A DNA stretch of 64,000 bases. It comes from Streptomyces umbrinus. GTDB taxonomy: Bacteria > Actinomycetota > Actinomycetes > Streptomycetales > Streptomycetaceae. The stretch lies in the NCBI RefSeq assembly GCF_030817415.1, contig NZ_JAUSZI010000002.1, forward strand, positions 11,197,501 to 11,261,500. Direction: 5' to 3'. This document shows, one piece after another, positions 26,527 to 34,233 of this stretch (position 1 is its first letter; the number at the start of each line of letters is the position of its first letter). The notes beneath the pieces were generated by a model. It did no database searches, was not told where the DNA came from, and was given only the letters and a program-made list of their open reading frames with translations. A program made the translations under genes and the position numbers.

Positions 26527-29331
26527 TCAGGACACGTACGAGGCGTTCTGCGCCGTGGACACCACCTTCTGGCCGTCGGCCTGACCGAGAAGGCCCGCCG
26601 ACACCCAGGAGTTCACCGTGCTCTGCACGCGCGAGACCAGGGCGGCCTTGGTGCTGAAGGGAGCTCCTGCCCAGATCTCGTCCAGGAGTGTCGTGCCATC
26701 GGACTTGGCCGGGTTGGTGACGCCGGAGTCGGTGGTGCCGAAGACCACCTTGGGCTCGGAGCGTCGGAAGTAGGCGTGGGTGGGGTCCTCGGTGCCCTCG
26801 AAGAACGGGGCGAACTCCGTGCCGTTCAGCGTGTAGTGGAGCGGCTTGCCCGACACGGGGGAGAGGCTCGGCAGCAGATCGCCGGAGAGCGCGGCGTTGC
26901 GGAAGAGGCCGAACTGCAGGTAGCCCGTACCGGAGTTGCGGGCGACCAGGTTGACCGGACCGTAGAACAGCGTCTGCAGTCCCGAGTCGTCGAGGGCCTT
27001 CTCGACCCGGGCCCGGAAGGGGATGGCGACCTTCACGACGTCACCGCTTCGCCAGGTCCGTGAGACGGCGAAGTAGCTCCCGGCGACCGGAGTCCCGCTC
27101 ACCGCGCTGCCGTTGACCGTCACCCGGAAGCCGCTCGTCGCCCAGGACGGCACGCGCAGCCGCAGCTCGAAGGCCGCGCTGCCGCCGCCGAAGGTGAGGG
27201 TGGAGCCCTGCTCCCTCGGGTAGTCGGTGGTCTGCGTGACCGTGACGCCCTTCTCGGACCAGGTCAGGGTGGTCGGGCTGTAGAGGTTGACGTACAGCGC
27301 GCTCCCGTCGGCCTTCTTGAAGTACACCGAGTCCTGGTACTTGGTGGCGCTCTCCATGCCCGTGCCCTCGCAGCACGTGGTGCCCTGCTTGGGGGTGTAG
27401 TCCCGGACATGACCGGGCGTCAGGCCTATGAAATAGGTGACGAGCGGCTTCTCCGCGTCGGCCTTGTCCTGCTTGGAGCCGAGGACCTGGTTGTAGAGGG
27501 CCCGCTCGTAGTAGTCCATGTACTTCGGGTCCTGCTCGTGGAAGAACAGCATCCGGCTGAGCTTGAGCAGGTTGTACGCGCAGCACGACTCGGCGGTGGT
27601 GTCGCTGATCGTGCCCGCGACGACCCCGCGCGCCTTCCAGAACTCGGCCGTGCTGGTCCCGCCGATGCCGTACATGCGGTGGGGCACGACCATGCCCCAG
27701 AAGTTCTTCGCGGCGGTGAGGTAGCGGGCCTCGCCCGTCGCGTCGTACAGCCGGATCAGGCCGGTGAAGATGGGGATGTGCTGGTTGGCGTGCAGCCCGT
27801 CGAGCGTGTCGGTGTTCGCGGCGCAGGCGTCGATGAGCTTGTCGAGGTCGAACAGCCTGGCCAGCGCGAGATGGTCGGCCTTGCCGGTGATCGTGTACAG
27901 GTCGACGATCGTCTCGACGATGCCGCCGAACTCCCCGCTGGAGAAGATGCCCCACATGCGCTGCAATGTGGCCTCGGGCAGTTTGGACAGCCGGGAGTAC
28001 ATCCAGTCGCACATGCCGGACGCGAGGTCGAGCGCCCGCGCGTCGTCCGTGGCGAGGTAGGCGTCCAGCAGGCCCTTGAGGATCTTGTGCGCGGTGTAGT
28101 AGGGGGCCCACACCTTGGTGTAGTCCGGGCTGGTCCGCGACTCCAGGTCGATGAACTGCGTCTCCGGATAGGCGGCGAGGAAGCCCACGTGGCTCGGCCC
28201 GCCCCAAGTACGGCGCAGCGTCGCGGTCAGCCCACGGCCCGAGGCGTCGGCGAAGGTGCCCCCCGTGGTCTCGTCGAAGGTGTACGAGGCCAGGGTGCCG
28301 CGGCCCGCCGAGGAGGCGGCGGCGCGGTTGCTCTGCAAGGACGTGATCTCAGCCGCCGTCAGCGCCCGCGACCAGACGTTGAACTCGTCGTAGACGCCCG
28401 CGAACACCGGGTCGTCGAAGTTCGAGCGGCCGAGCCAGTTGTTCGTCAGGGCGCCCAGCGACGACGGGTTGAGCGTCATCGACGTGTTCTGGGCGACGGA
28501 GGTGCCGTTGACGTAGAGGGTGCCGGTGCTGCCCGAGATGGTGACCGCCAGGTGGCTCCACTGGTTCAGCGGCAGCGCGGCGGTGCCGTTGAGTCCCTGC
28601 TCCCCGCCGGGCCCGTTGGCCGAGATGGCGAAGCGCGGTACGCCGCTCGCGTTGCGGGCGGCCAGGTACATGTACCGGGTGTTGTTGTTGCCGAAGTCGA
28701 AGACCCGGGTCCAGTTGGCGCCGTGGGTGGGCTTCACCCAGGCAGACAGGGTGATCGTCGCGGAGCCGTTCAGCACGGAGGCCGGCAGGCTGACGTACTG
28801 GTAGGAGCCCCGCACGTTCTCCGCGGCGGTGCCGAACTTCCCGGTGGCGCTGAGCACCGCCGGATCCTTGCGCAGGGCCGCGCGCACGTCGGTCAGAGCG
28901 CCGATCATGGTGCGGATCCTGTCGGCGTAGACCTGGTCGCCGGTGCTCGCGTACGCCTGGGACAGCATGGTCAGGAAGTGGCCGGTGTAGTGGCCGCGGA
29001 GATTGCCGTTGGCCTCACCGTCCAGGCCCTCCCAGCCGCCGGGGGCGACCGCGCCGCCGGTGGAGAGCCCGGCGTTGGCGCGGAACACCTGGAGCAGCCG
29101 GTTCACGTTGTAGCCGCGGCCGTGGTCGAGCATCAGCTGACGCTTGGCGGCGAAGACGCCCTGACCGACCTTCACGTCCTTGAGCTCGAACGGCCGGAGC
29201 GTCCAGGCGGAGGGCGCGGGCAGCGTGGCGGCCGCGGCCGAACCGCCTCCTGCGGCATACGAGAACGCCGGGGTCGCCGTGGCGAACAGTGCGGCCTGGA
29301 GGAGTCTCCGTCTGGGGAGGGCGGGGGCCAT
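26527..29331 (-). CDS. Secreted GH127 beta-L-arabinofuranosidase-like enzyme with LamG insert
   Basis: A 934-residue exported glycoside hydrolase. The ATG at 29331 (GAGGAAC upstream) yields a Tat-like leader (PRRRLLQAALFATAT). The GH127 (formerly DUF1680) alpha/alpha barrel starts near residue 40 and is interrupted at about 165-375 by a laminin-G/concanavalin jellyroll (SYQYVSLPASVLNGSATITL to YDEFNVWSRALTAAEITSLQ). Catalytic and zinc residues known from Bifidobacterium HypBA1 align: acid/base Glu563, Glu581 and Cys583 in ESCC, and Cys653-Cys654 in TTCCEGTG, one of which is the nucleophile. It should release beta-L-arabinofuranose. It is divergent from the GH27 gene. Confidence 0.88.
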   Translation of the reverse strand: MAPALPRRRLLQAALFATATPAFSYAAGGGSAAAATLPAPSAWTLRPFELKDVKVGQGVFAAKRQLMLDHGRGYNVNRLLQVFRANAGLSTGGAVAPGGWEGLDGEANGNLRGHYTGHFLTMLSQAYASTGDQVYADRIRTMIGALTDVRAALRKDPAVLSATGKFGTAAENVRGSYQYVSLPASVLNGSATITLSAWVKPTHGANWTRVFDFGNNNTRYMYLAARNASGVPRFAISANGPGGEQGLNGTAALPLNQWSHLAVTISGSTGTLYVNGTSVAQNTSMTLNPSSLGALTNNWLGRSNFDDPVFAGVYDEFNVWSRALTAAEITSLQSNRAAASSAGRGTLASYTFDETTGGTFADASGRGLTATLRRTWGGPSHVGFLAAYPETQFIDLESRTSPDYTKVWAPYYTAHKILKGLLDAYLATDDARALDLASGMCDWMYSRLSKLPEATLQRMWGIFSSGEFGGIVETIVDLYTITGKADHLALARLFDLDKLIDACAANTDTLDGLHANQHIPIFTGLIRLYDATGEARYLTAAKNFWGMVVPHRMYGIGGTSTAEFWKARGVVAGTISDTTAESCCAYNLLKLSRMLFFHEQDPKYMDYYERALYNQVLGSKQDKADAEKPLVTYFIGLTPGHVRDYTPKQGTTCCEGTGMESATKYQDSVYFKKADGSALYVNLYSPTTLTWSEKGVTVTQTTDYPREQGSTLTFGGGSAAFELRLRVPSWATSGFRVTVNGSAVSGTPVAGSYFAVSRTWRSGDVVKVAIPFRARVEKALDDSGLQTLFYGPVNLVARNSGTGYLQFGLFRNAALSGDLLPSLSPVSGKPLHYTLNGTEFAPFFEGTEDPTHAYFRRSEPKVVFGTTDSGVTNPAKSDGTTLLDEIWAGAPFSTKAALVSRVQSTVNSWVSAGLLGQADGQKVVSTAQNASYVS

Positions 29332-29683
29332 GCGTTCCTCGTCTCTGCGCGGGGGTCGGGACCGTGCGACGGGTGTACGGACGTCGGAGAAGTTCGAAAT
29401 ACCGTACGGTGTGCGGAAGTTCGACCAAAACATAGGTTTGGGGTGGGGGCACGTCAACGCTTCCGGCGCGTTCGCCTCCGGTTAATTTGGCGCGGCGGGT
29501 GCCTGTCGCGGGTGTCGTCCCCCGGGGCGGGTGCGACTGATGGAAATCCAGTGGTGACGATCCGTTGACTTCCGTGTGGTGCGGGCCTAGCTTCGGCGTC
29601 CCATCGGTTCGACAACTCGTGCAGCGTTCGATATGTCGACCACTCGTGTGTGCTGGGTTGCCGCGCCCCCGGAAGGAACCCCC
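29332..29683. promoter_or_regulatory. Divergent promoter region with four GTTCGA elements
   Basis: This 352-bp spacer between the GH127 and GH27 genes holds GTTCGA at 29392, 29419, 29607 and 29626. The first two are part of GAAGTTCGA repeats 27 bp apart that flank the perfect palindrome ACCGTACGGT (29401-29410). The last runs into GTTCGATATGTCGAC. The first two lie on the GH127 side, the last two in the GH27 leader. They look like operators for a shared sugar-responsive regulator. No gene is visible in the spacer. Confidence 0.5.
29565..29593 (+). promoter_or_regulatory. Housekeeping-type promoter of the GH27 gene
   Basis: TTGACT and TAGCTT are separated by exactly 17 bp, a near-consensus vegetative (HrdB-type) promoter. 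It would give a leader of about 84 bases to the ATG at 29684, and two GTTCGA elements lie just downstream, where a repressor could block transcription. Confidence 0.65.
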
Positions 29684-31786
29684 ATGCCTTTTCAGCAGTT
29701 CGCCCCCCGCGCAAGACGCCTGTGCCGAGCCGTCGTTGTCCGCGCCGCCGTTCTCGCCCTGGCCGCCGGCGCCCTGGCCGGTCTCCAGGGGCAGGGGTCC
29801 GCCGATCTCGACCGGGTGCAGCCGGTCGCGGTGACGTCGAATCAGATTCCGGTGCCGTCGGCGCCGATGGGCTGGGCCTCCTGGAACACCTTCGCCGCGA
29901 AGATCGACTACAACGTCATCAAGACGCAGGTCGACGCGTTCGTCGCGGCAGGCCTGCCGGCGGCCGGCTACAAGTACATCAACCTCGACGAGGGCTGGTG
30001 GCAGGGCACCCGCGACAGCGCGGGCAACATCACGATCGACGAGTCCGAGTGGCCCGGCGGCATGACCGCCATCGCCGACTACATCCACAGCAAGGGCCTC
30101 AAGGCCGGCATCTACACCGACGCGGGCAGGGACGGCTGCGGCTACTACTTCCCGACCGGCCGTCCCGCCGCCCCGGGCAGCGGCAGCGAGGGCCACTACG
30201 AGCAGGACATGCTCCAGTTCTCGAAGTGGGGCTTCGACTACGTCAAGGTCGACTGGTGCGGCGGCGACGTCGAAGGCCTCGACGCCAGGACCACGTACCA
30301 GGCCATCAGTGACGCGGCCGCGAAGGCGACGGCCACCACCGGACGGCCACTGACCCTGTCGATCTGCAACTGGGGCAAGCAGAACCCCTGGAACTGGGGC
30401 GCGGGCATGGCCGCCCTGTGGCGGACCAACACCGACATCATCTTCCACGGCAACTCGCCGTCGTGGGACAGCATGCTGACCAACTTCGACACCAACGTGC
30501 ACCCCACCGCCCAGCACACGGGCTACTACAACGACCCGGACATGCTGATGGTCGGCATGGACGGCTTCACCGCCGCCCAGAACCGCAGCCACATGAACCT
30601 CTGGGCCGTCTCCGGGGCACCGCTCCTCGCCGGCAACAACCTCGCGACCATGAGCACCGAGTCGGCGAACATCCTGAAGAACCCCGAGGTCATCGCGGTC
30701 GACCAGGACCCGCGCGGCCTCCAGGGCGTCAAGGTCGCCGAGGACGCTTCGGGCCTGCAGACGTACGGCAAGGTCCTGTCCGGCACCGGCAAGCGTGCCG
30801 TCGTCCTGCTCAACCGCACCTCCAGCGCGCAGAGCATGACCGTTCGCTGGTCCGACCTGGGCCTGACCAACGCGTCCGCGACGGTCCGCAACCTCTGGAC
30901 GCGGGCCAACGTGGGCAGTTTCGGTACGAGCTACACGGTCAACGTCCCCGCCAAGGACTCGGTGATGCTCACGGTCACCGGCGCCGGCGAGGCGGCGAGC
31001 GCCACGTACGAGGCCGAGGCCTCCGGCAACACCAAGGGCGGCTCGGCGGCCGACGCCACGTGTGCCAACTGCTCCGGTGGCACCAAGGTGGGCGGTGTCG
31101 GCAACGGCGCGGCCAACACCCTGCGGTTCAACGGCGTATCGGCGGCCGACACGGGCACCAAGGCCGTCGACATCGCCTACACCAACGGCGACAGCGCGGC
31201 CCGCACGGCGGTCCTCCAGGTCAACGGGCAGACGGCCACCAAGGTCTCCTTCCCGCCGACCGGCTCCTGGACCACGCCCGGCACCGTCTCGGTCGAGGTG
31301 TCCCTGACCAAGGGCTCGGCCAACACCCTGACGTTCTCCAACGCCTCCGCCTGGACGCCCGATCTGGACGCGATCGAGGTACGGCCGCTGCCCGGCACCA
31401 ACGGCACCCAGTTCACGGGACAGCAGTCCAGCCGCTGCCTCGACGTCGACAACAACACCATCACCAACGGCACCCAGGCCCAGCTGTGGGACTGCGCGGG
31501 TGGCGTCAACCAGTCCTGGACGTACACCGCGCGCAAGGAACTCGTGGTCTACGGCAACAAGTGCCTCGACGCCTACCAGGCGGGGACGACCAACGGCACG
31601 AAGGTCGTCATCTGGGACTGCAACGGCGGCAACAACCAGAAGTGGAACGTGAACGCCGACGGGACGGTGACCAATGTGAATGCCGGGCTGTGCCTCGATG
31701 CCTACGACGCGGCTACCGCCAACGGTACGAAGGTCGTTCTCTGGGCGTGTGGTGGGGGCGCGAATCAGAAGTGGGCGCGCCAGTAG
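29684..31786 (+). CDS. Secreted GH27 enzyme (alpha-galactosidase or beta-L-arabinopyranosidase) with CBMs
   Basis: A 700-residue exported enzyme. The ATG at 29684 follows GGAAGGAA; the signal peptide ends near residue 40. The GH27 barrel opens GWASWNTF and has the nucleophile Asp190 in YVKVDWCGG and the acid/base segment YNDPDML (about 282-288). The usual DDCW of alpha-galactosidases reads DEGWW at 102-106, which suggests altered recognition at C5/C6, as in the S. avermitilis beta-L-arabinopyranosidase. After an anti-parallel beta domain come a CBM35-like module (YEAEASGNTKGGSAAD, about 445-575) and a C-terminal ricin-type CBM13 (SSRCLDVDNNT, then two further NKCLDAY/GLCLDAY repeats). It probably acts on arabinogalactan side chains together with the divergent GH127. 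Confidence 0.88.
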   Translation: MPFQQFAPRARRLCRAVVVRAAVLALAAGALAGLQGQGSADLDRVQPVAVTSNQIPVPSAPMGWASWNTFAAKIDYNVIKTQVDAFVAAGLPAAGYKYINLDEGWWQGTRDSAGNITIDESEWPGGMTAIADYIHSKGLKAGIYTDAGRDGCGYYFPTGRPAAPGSGSEGHYEQDMLQFSKWGFDYVKVDWCGGDVEGLDARTTYQAISDAAAKATATTGRPLTLSICNWGKQNPWNWGAGMAALWRTNTDIIFHGNSPSWDSMLTNFDTNVHPTAQHTGYYNDPDMLMVGMDGFTAAQNRSHMNLWAVSGAPLLAGNNLATMSTESANILKNPEVIAVDQDPRGLQGVKVAEDASGLQTYGKVLSGTGKRAVVLLNRTSSAQSMTVRWSDLGLTNASATVRNLWTRANVGSFGTSYTVNVPAKDSVMLTVTGAGEAASATYEAEASGNTKGGSAADATCANCSGGTKVGGVGNGAANTLRFNGVSAADTGTKAVDIAYTNGDSAARTAVLQVNGQTATKVSFPPTGSWTTPGTVSVEVSLTKGSANTLTFSNASAWTPDLDAIEVRPLPGTNGTQFTGQQSSRCLDVDNNTITNGTQAQLWDCAGGVNQSWTYTARKELVVYGNKCLDAYQAGTTNGTKVVIWDCNGGNNQKWNVNADGTVTNVNAGLCLDAYDAATANGTKVVLWACGGGANQKWARQ

Positions 31787-31852
31787 TGCGGTAGCGCTTC
31801 GCTGGCAGGGCGGTTGTTCGTCCGCGGCCTGGTGGGGGCTGGGCGCGCAGTT

Positions 31853-31878
31853 CCCCGCGCCCCTTATGGGGCGCGGGG
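31853..31878. terminator. Bidirectional terminator, dispersed Streptomyces element
   Basis: CCCCGCGCCCC-TTAT-GGGGCGCGGGG is a perfect 11-bp stem with a 4-base loop. The preceding GGGCTGGGCGCGCAGTT is the familiar arm of an intergenic element found repeatedly in Streptomyces genomes. It separates the convergent GH27 and MarR genes. Confidence 0.85.
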
Positions 31879-31883
31879 TGTCC

Positions 31884-32339
31884 TCAGCGGGTGACGTTTG
31901 TTGTGAGCAGGCGGAGCAACTGCTTTGCCGTGGCGTCCTGTTCGGGGGTCAGGCCCATGGCGTCGCCTATGGCCAGGGGGACGGTGCCCGCCCGTTCCCG
32001 GAGCCGGGCTCCCGGGTCGGTGAGGTGCAGGGCGACGGAGCGCTCGTCCTCCGCCCGGCGCTCGCGCCGCAGCAGGCCGTTCGCCTCCAGGCGCTTGAGG
32101 AGCGGGGAGAGGGTGCTGGACTCCAACTGGAGAGCGTTGCCCAGGTCCCGTACGGAGATCTGGTCCTGTTCCCACAGCACGAGCATGACCAGGTACTGCG
32201 GATAGGTCAGTCCGAGTTCGTCCAGCAGGGGCCGGTAGCGGGCGGTGACCGCGCGTGAGGCCGCATAGAGGGCGAAGCAGAGCTGGTCGTCCAGGAGCAG
32301 GGAACCCTCCTGGGTCGGTTCGGCTCCTGGTGTGCTCAC
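31884..32339 (-). CDS. MarR family regulator, OhrR-like
   Basis: A 151-residue winged-helix regulator. The GTG at 32339 (GGGAG seven bases upstream) is preferred over a longer frame with no ribosome site. The N-terminal LLLDDQLCFALYAASRAV is the OhrR signature, with its single reactive cysteine in the LCFALY motif; LGLTYPQYLVMLVLWE and the recognition helix ESSTLSPLLKRLE follow. OhrR proteins sense organic hydroperoxides through this cysteine. It is divergent from an HSL-type esterase, which it probably controls. No ohr peroxidase gene is adjacent, so the signal may be different here. Confidence 0.85.
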   Translation of the reverse strand: MSTPGAEPTQEGSLLLDDQLCFALYAASRAVTARYRPLLDELGLTYPQYLVMLVLWEQDQISVRDLGNALQLESSTLSPLLKRLEANGLLRRERRAEDERSVALHLTDPGARLRERAGTVPLAIGDAMGLTPEQDATAKQLLRLLTTNVTR

Positions 32340-32433
32340 GGTGTCGCTCCCTGTTCCTGTGCCTGCTCCGGTGTGTTGCACGGCGATCTCCACTCTACCG
32401 TTCGAGTCTCCTCGACTCTATCGGACCCTAATA

Positions 32434-32447
32434 AGTTGCGCACGACT
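32434..32447. promoter_or_regulatory. Candidate MarR operator
   Basis: AGTTGCGCACGACT is an imperfect dyad in the divergent spacer, set in an unusually AT-rich patch (CCTAATAAGTTGCGCACGACTAA). The position, about 95 bp from each start codon, fits a site that overlaps both promoters. Confidence 0.4.
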
Positions 32448-32536
32448 AAATGGCGCGTTACTTTCGTCGTGTGCCGCCGCTCCGGCGAAGACAGCCGACG
32501 GAGCCTGCCCACGGCACCTGATCCGAGGAGATCGCC

Positions 32537-33505
32537 ATGACCGACACCACCGGCCCCCGCCCGGTCCTGGAGCCCGCCGCCGCGGCCTTCGCCGAGGCGA
32601 CCGCGAACCCGCCCTACCTGTTCGACCTCGGCCCGGCGGAGGGCCGCAAGACCGTCGACGAGGTGCAGTCGGGCGACATCACCAAGCCCGACGTCGACGA
32701 GGAGTGGGTCACCGTCCCCGTCGGCCCCACCGGACAGGTCCGGGCACGCATCGTCCGCCCGGCCGGTGCCTCCGGCGTTCTCCCGGTGATCGTCTACATC
32801 CACGGCGCCGGCTGGGTCTTCGGCAACGCCCACACCCACGACCGCCTGGTCCGCGAACTCGCCGTCGGCGCGAACGCGGCCGTGGTCTTCCCCGAGTACG
32901 ACCTCTCGCCCGAAGCCCGCTACCCGGTCGCCATCGAGCAGAACTACACCGTCGCGCGTTGGGTCGTCACCGACGGCGCCGGCCACGACCTGGACGCCTC
33001 CCGTATCGCGGTGGCGGGCGACTCCGTCGGCGGCAACATGAGCGCGGCCCTGACCCTGATGGCCAAGGAGCGTGGTGACGTGCCTCTGGTCCAGCAGATC
33101 CTCTTCTACCCGGTCACCGACGCCGCCTTCGACACCGGCTCCTACCACCAGTTCGCCGAGGGCTACTTCCTGCGCCGCGACGCCATGCAGTGGTTCTGGG
33201 ACCAGTACACGACCGACGAGAAGCAGCGCGCCGAGATCACCGCGTCGCCGCTGCGCGCCACCACCGAGCAGCTCACCGGCCTGCCGCCGGCCCTCGTCAT
33301 CACGGGCGAGGCCGACGTCCTGCGCGACGAGGGCGAGGCCTACGCCAACAAGCTGCGCGAGGCGGGCGTACCAGTCACGGCGGTCCGCTACCAGGGCATC
33401 ATCCACGACTTCGTGATGCTCAACGCCCTCGCCGACACCCACGCGGCCCGCGCCGCCATCAGCCAGGCAGTGGCCGTGCTGAAGGGCGCCCTCGCCACCG
33501 GCTGA
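32537..33505 (+). CDS. HSL-family alpha/beta hydrolase (esterase)
   Basis: A 322-residue carboxylesterase of the hormone-sensitive-lipase group. The oxyanion motif is YIHGAGWVFGN (a variant of HGGGW, near 90-98), the nucleophile AGDSVGGN (serine near 162), the acid in GEADVLRDEGEAY (near 258) and the histidine in IIHDFVMLN (near 288). All catalytic residues are present. There is no signal peptide, so it acts in the cytoplasm on short acyl esters. It is divergent from the OhrR-like regulator and followed by a strong hairpin. Confidence 0.9.
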   Translation: MTDTTGPRPVLEPAAAAFAEATANPPYLFDLGPAEGRKTVDEVQSGDITKPDVDEEWVTVPVGPTGQVRARIVRPAGASGVLPVIVYIHGAGWVFGNAHTHDRLVRELAVGANAAVVFPEYDLSPEARYPVAIEQNYTVARWVVTDGAGHDLDASRIAVAGDSVGGNMSAALTLMAKERGDVPLVQQILFYPVTDAAFDTGSYHQFAEGYFLRRDAMQWFWDQYTTDEKQRAEITASPLRATTEQLTGLPPALVITGEADVLRDEGEAYANKLREAGVPVTAVRYQGIIHDFVMLNALADTHAARAAISQAVAVLKGALATG

Positions 33506-33525
33506 CCGGCCGTCCCGCCACCGAC

Positions 33526-33570
33526 CCGGCCTCCTGACCCCGCGCACCGTGCGGAGGGTCGGGAGGCCGG
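33526..33570 (+). terminator. Terminator after the esterase gene
   Basis: CCGGCCTCCTGACCC pairs with GGGTCGGGAGGCCGG (15 bp, one G-U pair), with a 15-base loop, 21 bp after the stop codon. Confidence 0.8.
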
Positions 33571-33626
33571 ACGGCGATCGGCCCCCGAACGGCACGGACA
33601 CGCGAACAACGAGCGGGAGCCGGGCC

Positions 33627-33651
33627 GTGTACCGCCCGGTTCTTCGGGTAG
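33627..33651 (+). promoter_or_regulatory. Candidate SigB-type promoter
   Basis: GTGT, then a 15-bp spacer, then GGGTAG fits the Streptomyces SigB-family consensus GNNT-N14-16-GGGTAY except for the last base. It lies about 52 bp upstream of the MarR start at 33703. Confidence 0.4.
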
Positions 33652-33702
33652 GGCCGACCTACATGACAGCTGCCCTGTCCGGAGTTCACTGAGAGAGCGC
33701 TT

Positions 33703-34227
33703 GTGGAGACCGACCGGCCCACGGGCCGTGACCAGAACCCCGTACACGAGCCGGAGACGCTTGCCCGCCATGTCGTCGACACGGTGGAGAGTCTGGTGAC
33801 GCTCTGGTTCGCGGCGGCCGAGGACGTCGTCCCGCAACTGTCCGCGCGTCAGCTGTTCGCCCTGCAGACGGTCCGCCGCCGGCCCGAGCTCAATCTCACC
33901 GCTCTGGCCGAGCACTTGGAGATAGGGCTGCCCACCGCCAGCCGGCTGTGCGGCCGGCTCGTGTCGGCCGGGCTGCTCCAGCGGACCGTCCAGCCCCACA
34001 ACCGCCGTGAGGTGCGGCTGATGGTCACCGCCGACGGACGGCGGTTCCTGGCGGACGTCACCGAGCGGCGATCCCTGTGTCTCGCGACCGTGTTCGGGGC
34101 GATGACGCCCGGCGAACGTGCTTCTCTGCAGCGGGGACTGGGCGCCTTCGAGCAGGCCCATGCCCGCACACGTCCGCGACCGCGGGGCGACACGCAGGAC
34201 GGGGGAGGAGCGGCGACCGGCGGCTGA
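33703..34227 (+). CDS. MarR family regulator bordering the stress-signalling cluster
   Basis: A 174-residue winged-helix protein from a GTG with GAGAGAG upstream. The HTH region is LTALAEHLEIGLPTASRLCG, and the wing contains QPHNRREVRLMVTADG. It shares the SRLC recognition-helix block and the following RREVRL/RRELRL wing with the MarR protein at 40279, so the two are paralogues on either side of the rsb genes. It ends 6 bp from the end of the convergent GAF-PP2C gene. A candidate SigB-type promoter lies upstream. Its ligand is unknown. Confidence 0.85.
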   Translation: METDRPTGRDQNPVHEPETLARHVVDTVESLVTLWFAAAEDVVPQLSARQLFALQTVRRRPELNLTALAEHLEIGLPTASRLCGRLVSAGLLQRTVQPHNRREVRLMVTADGRRFLADVTERRSLCLATVFGAMTPGERASLQRGLGAFEQAHARTRPRPRGDTQDGGGAATGG

Positions 34228-34233
34228 AGCCCG

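Noticed and set aside
27409..29568. Long plus-strand frame opposite GH127
   Set aside because: Composition is Val/Gly/Arg-rich without any fold signature, and it would cross the divergent promoter region.
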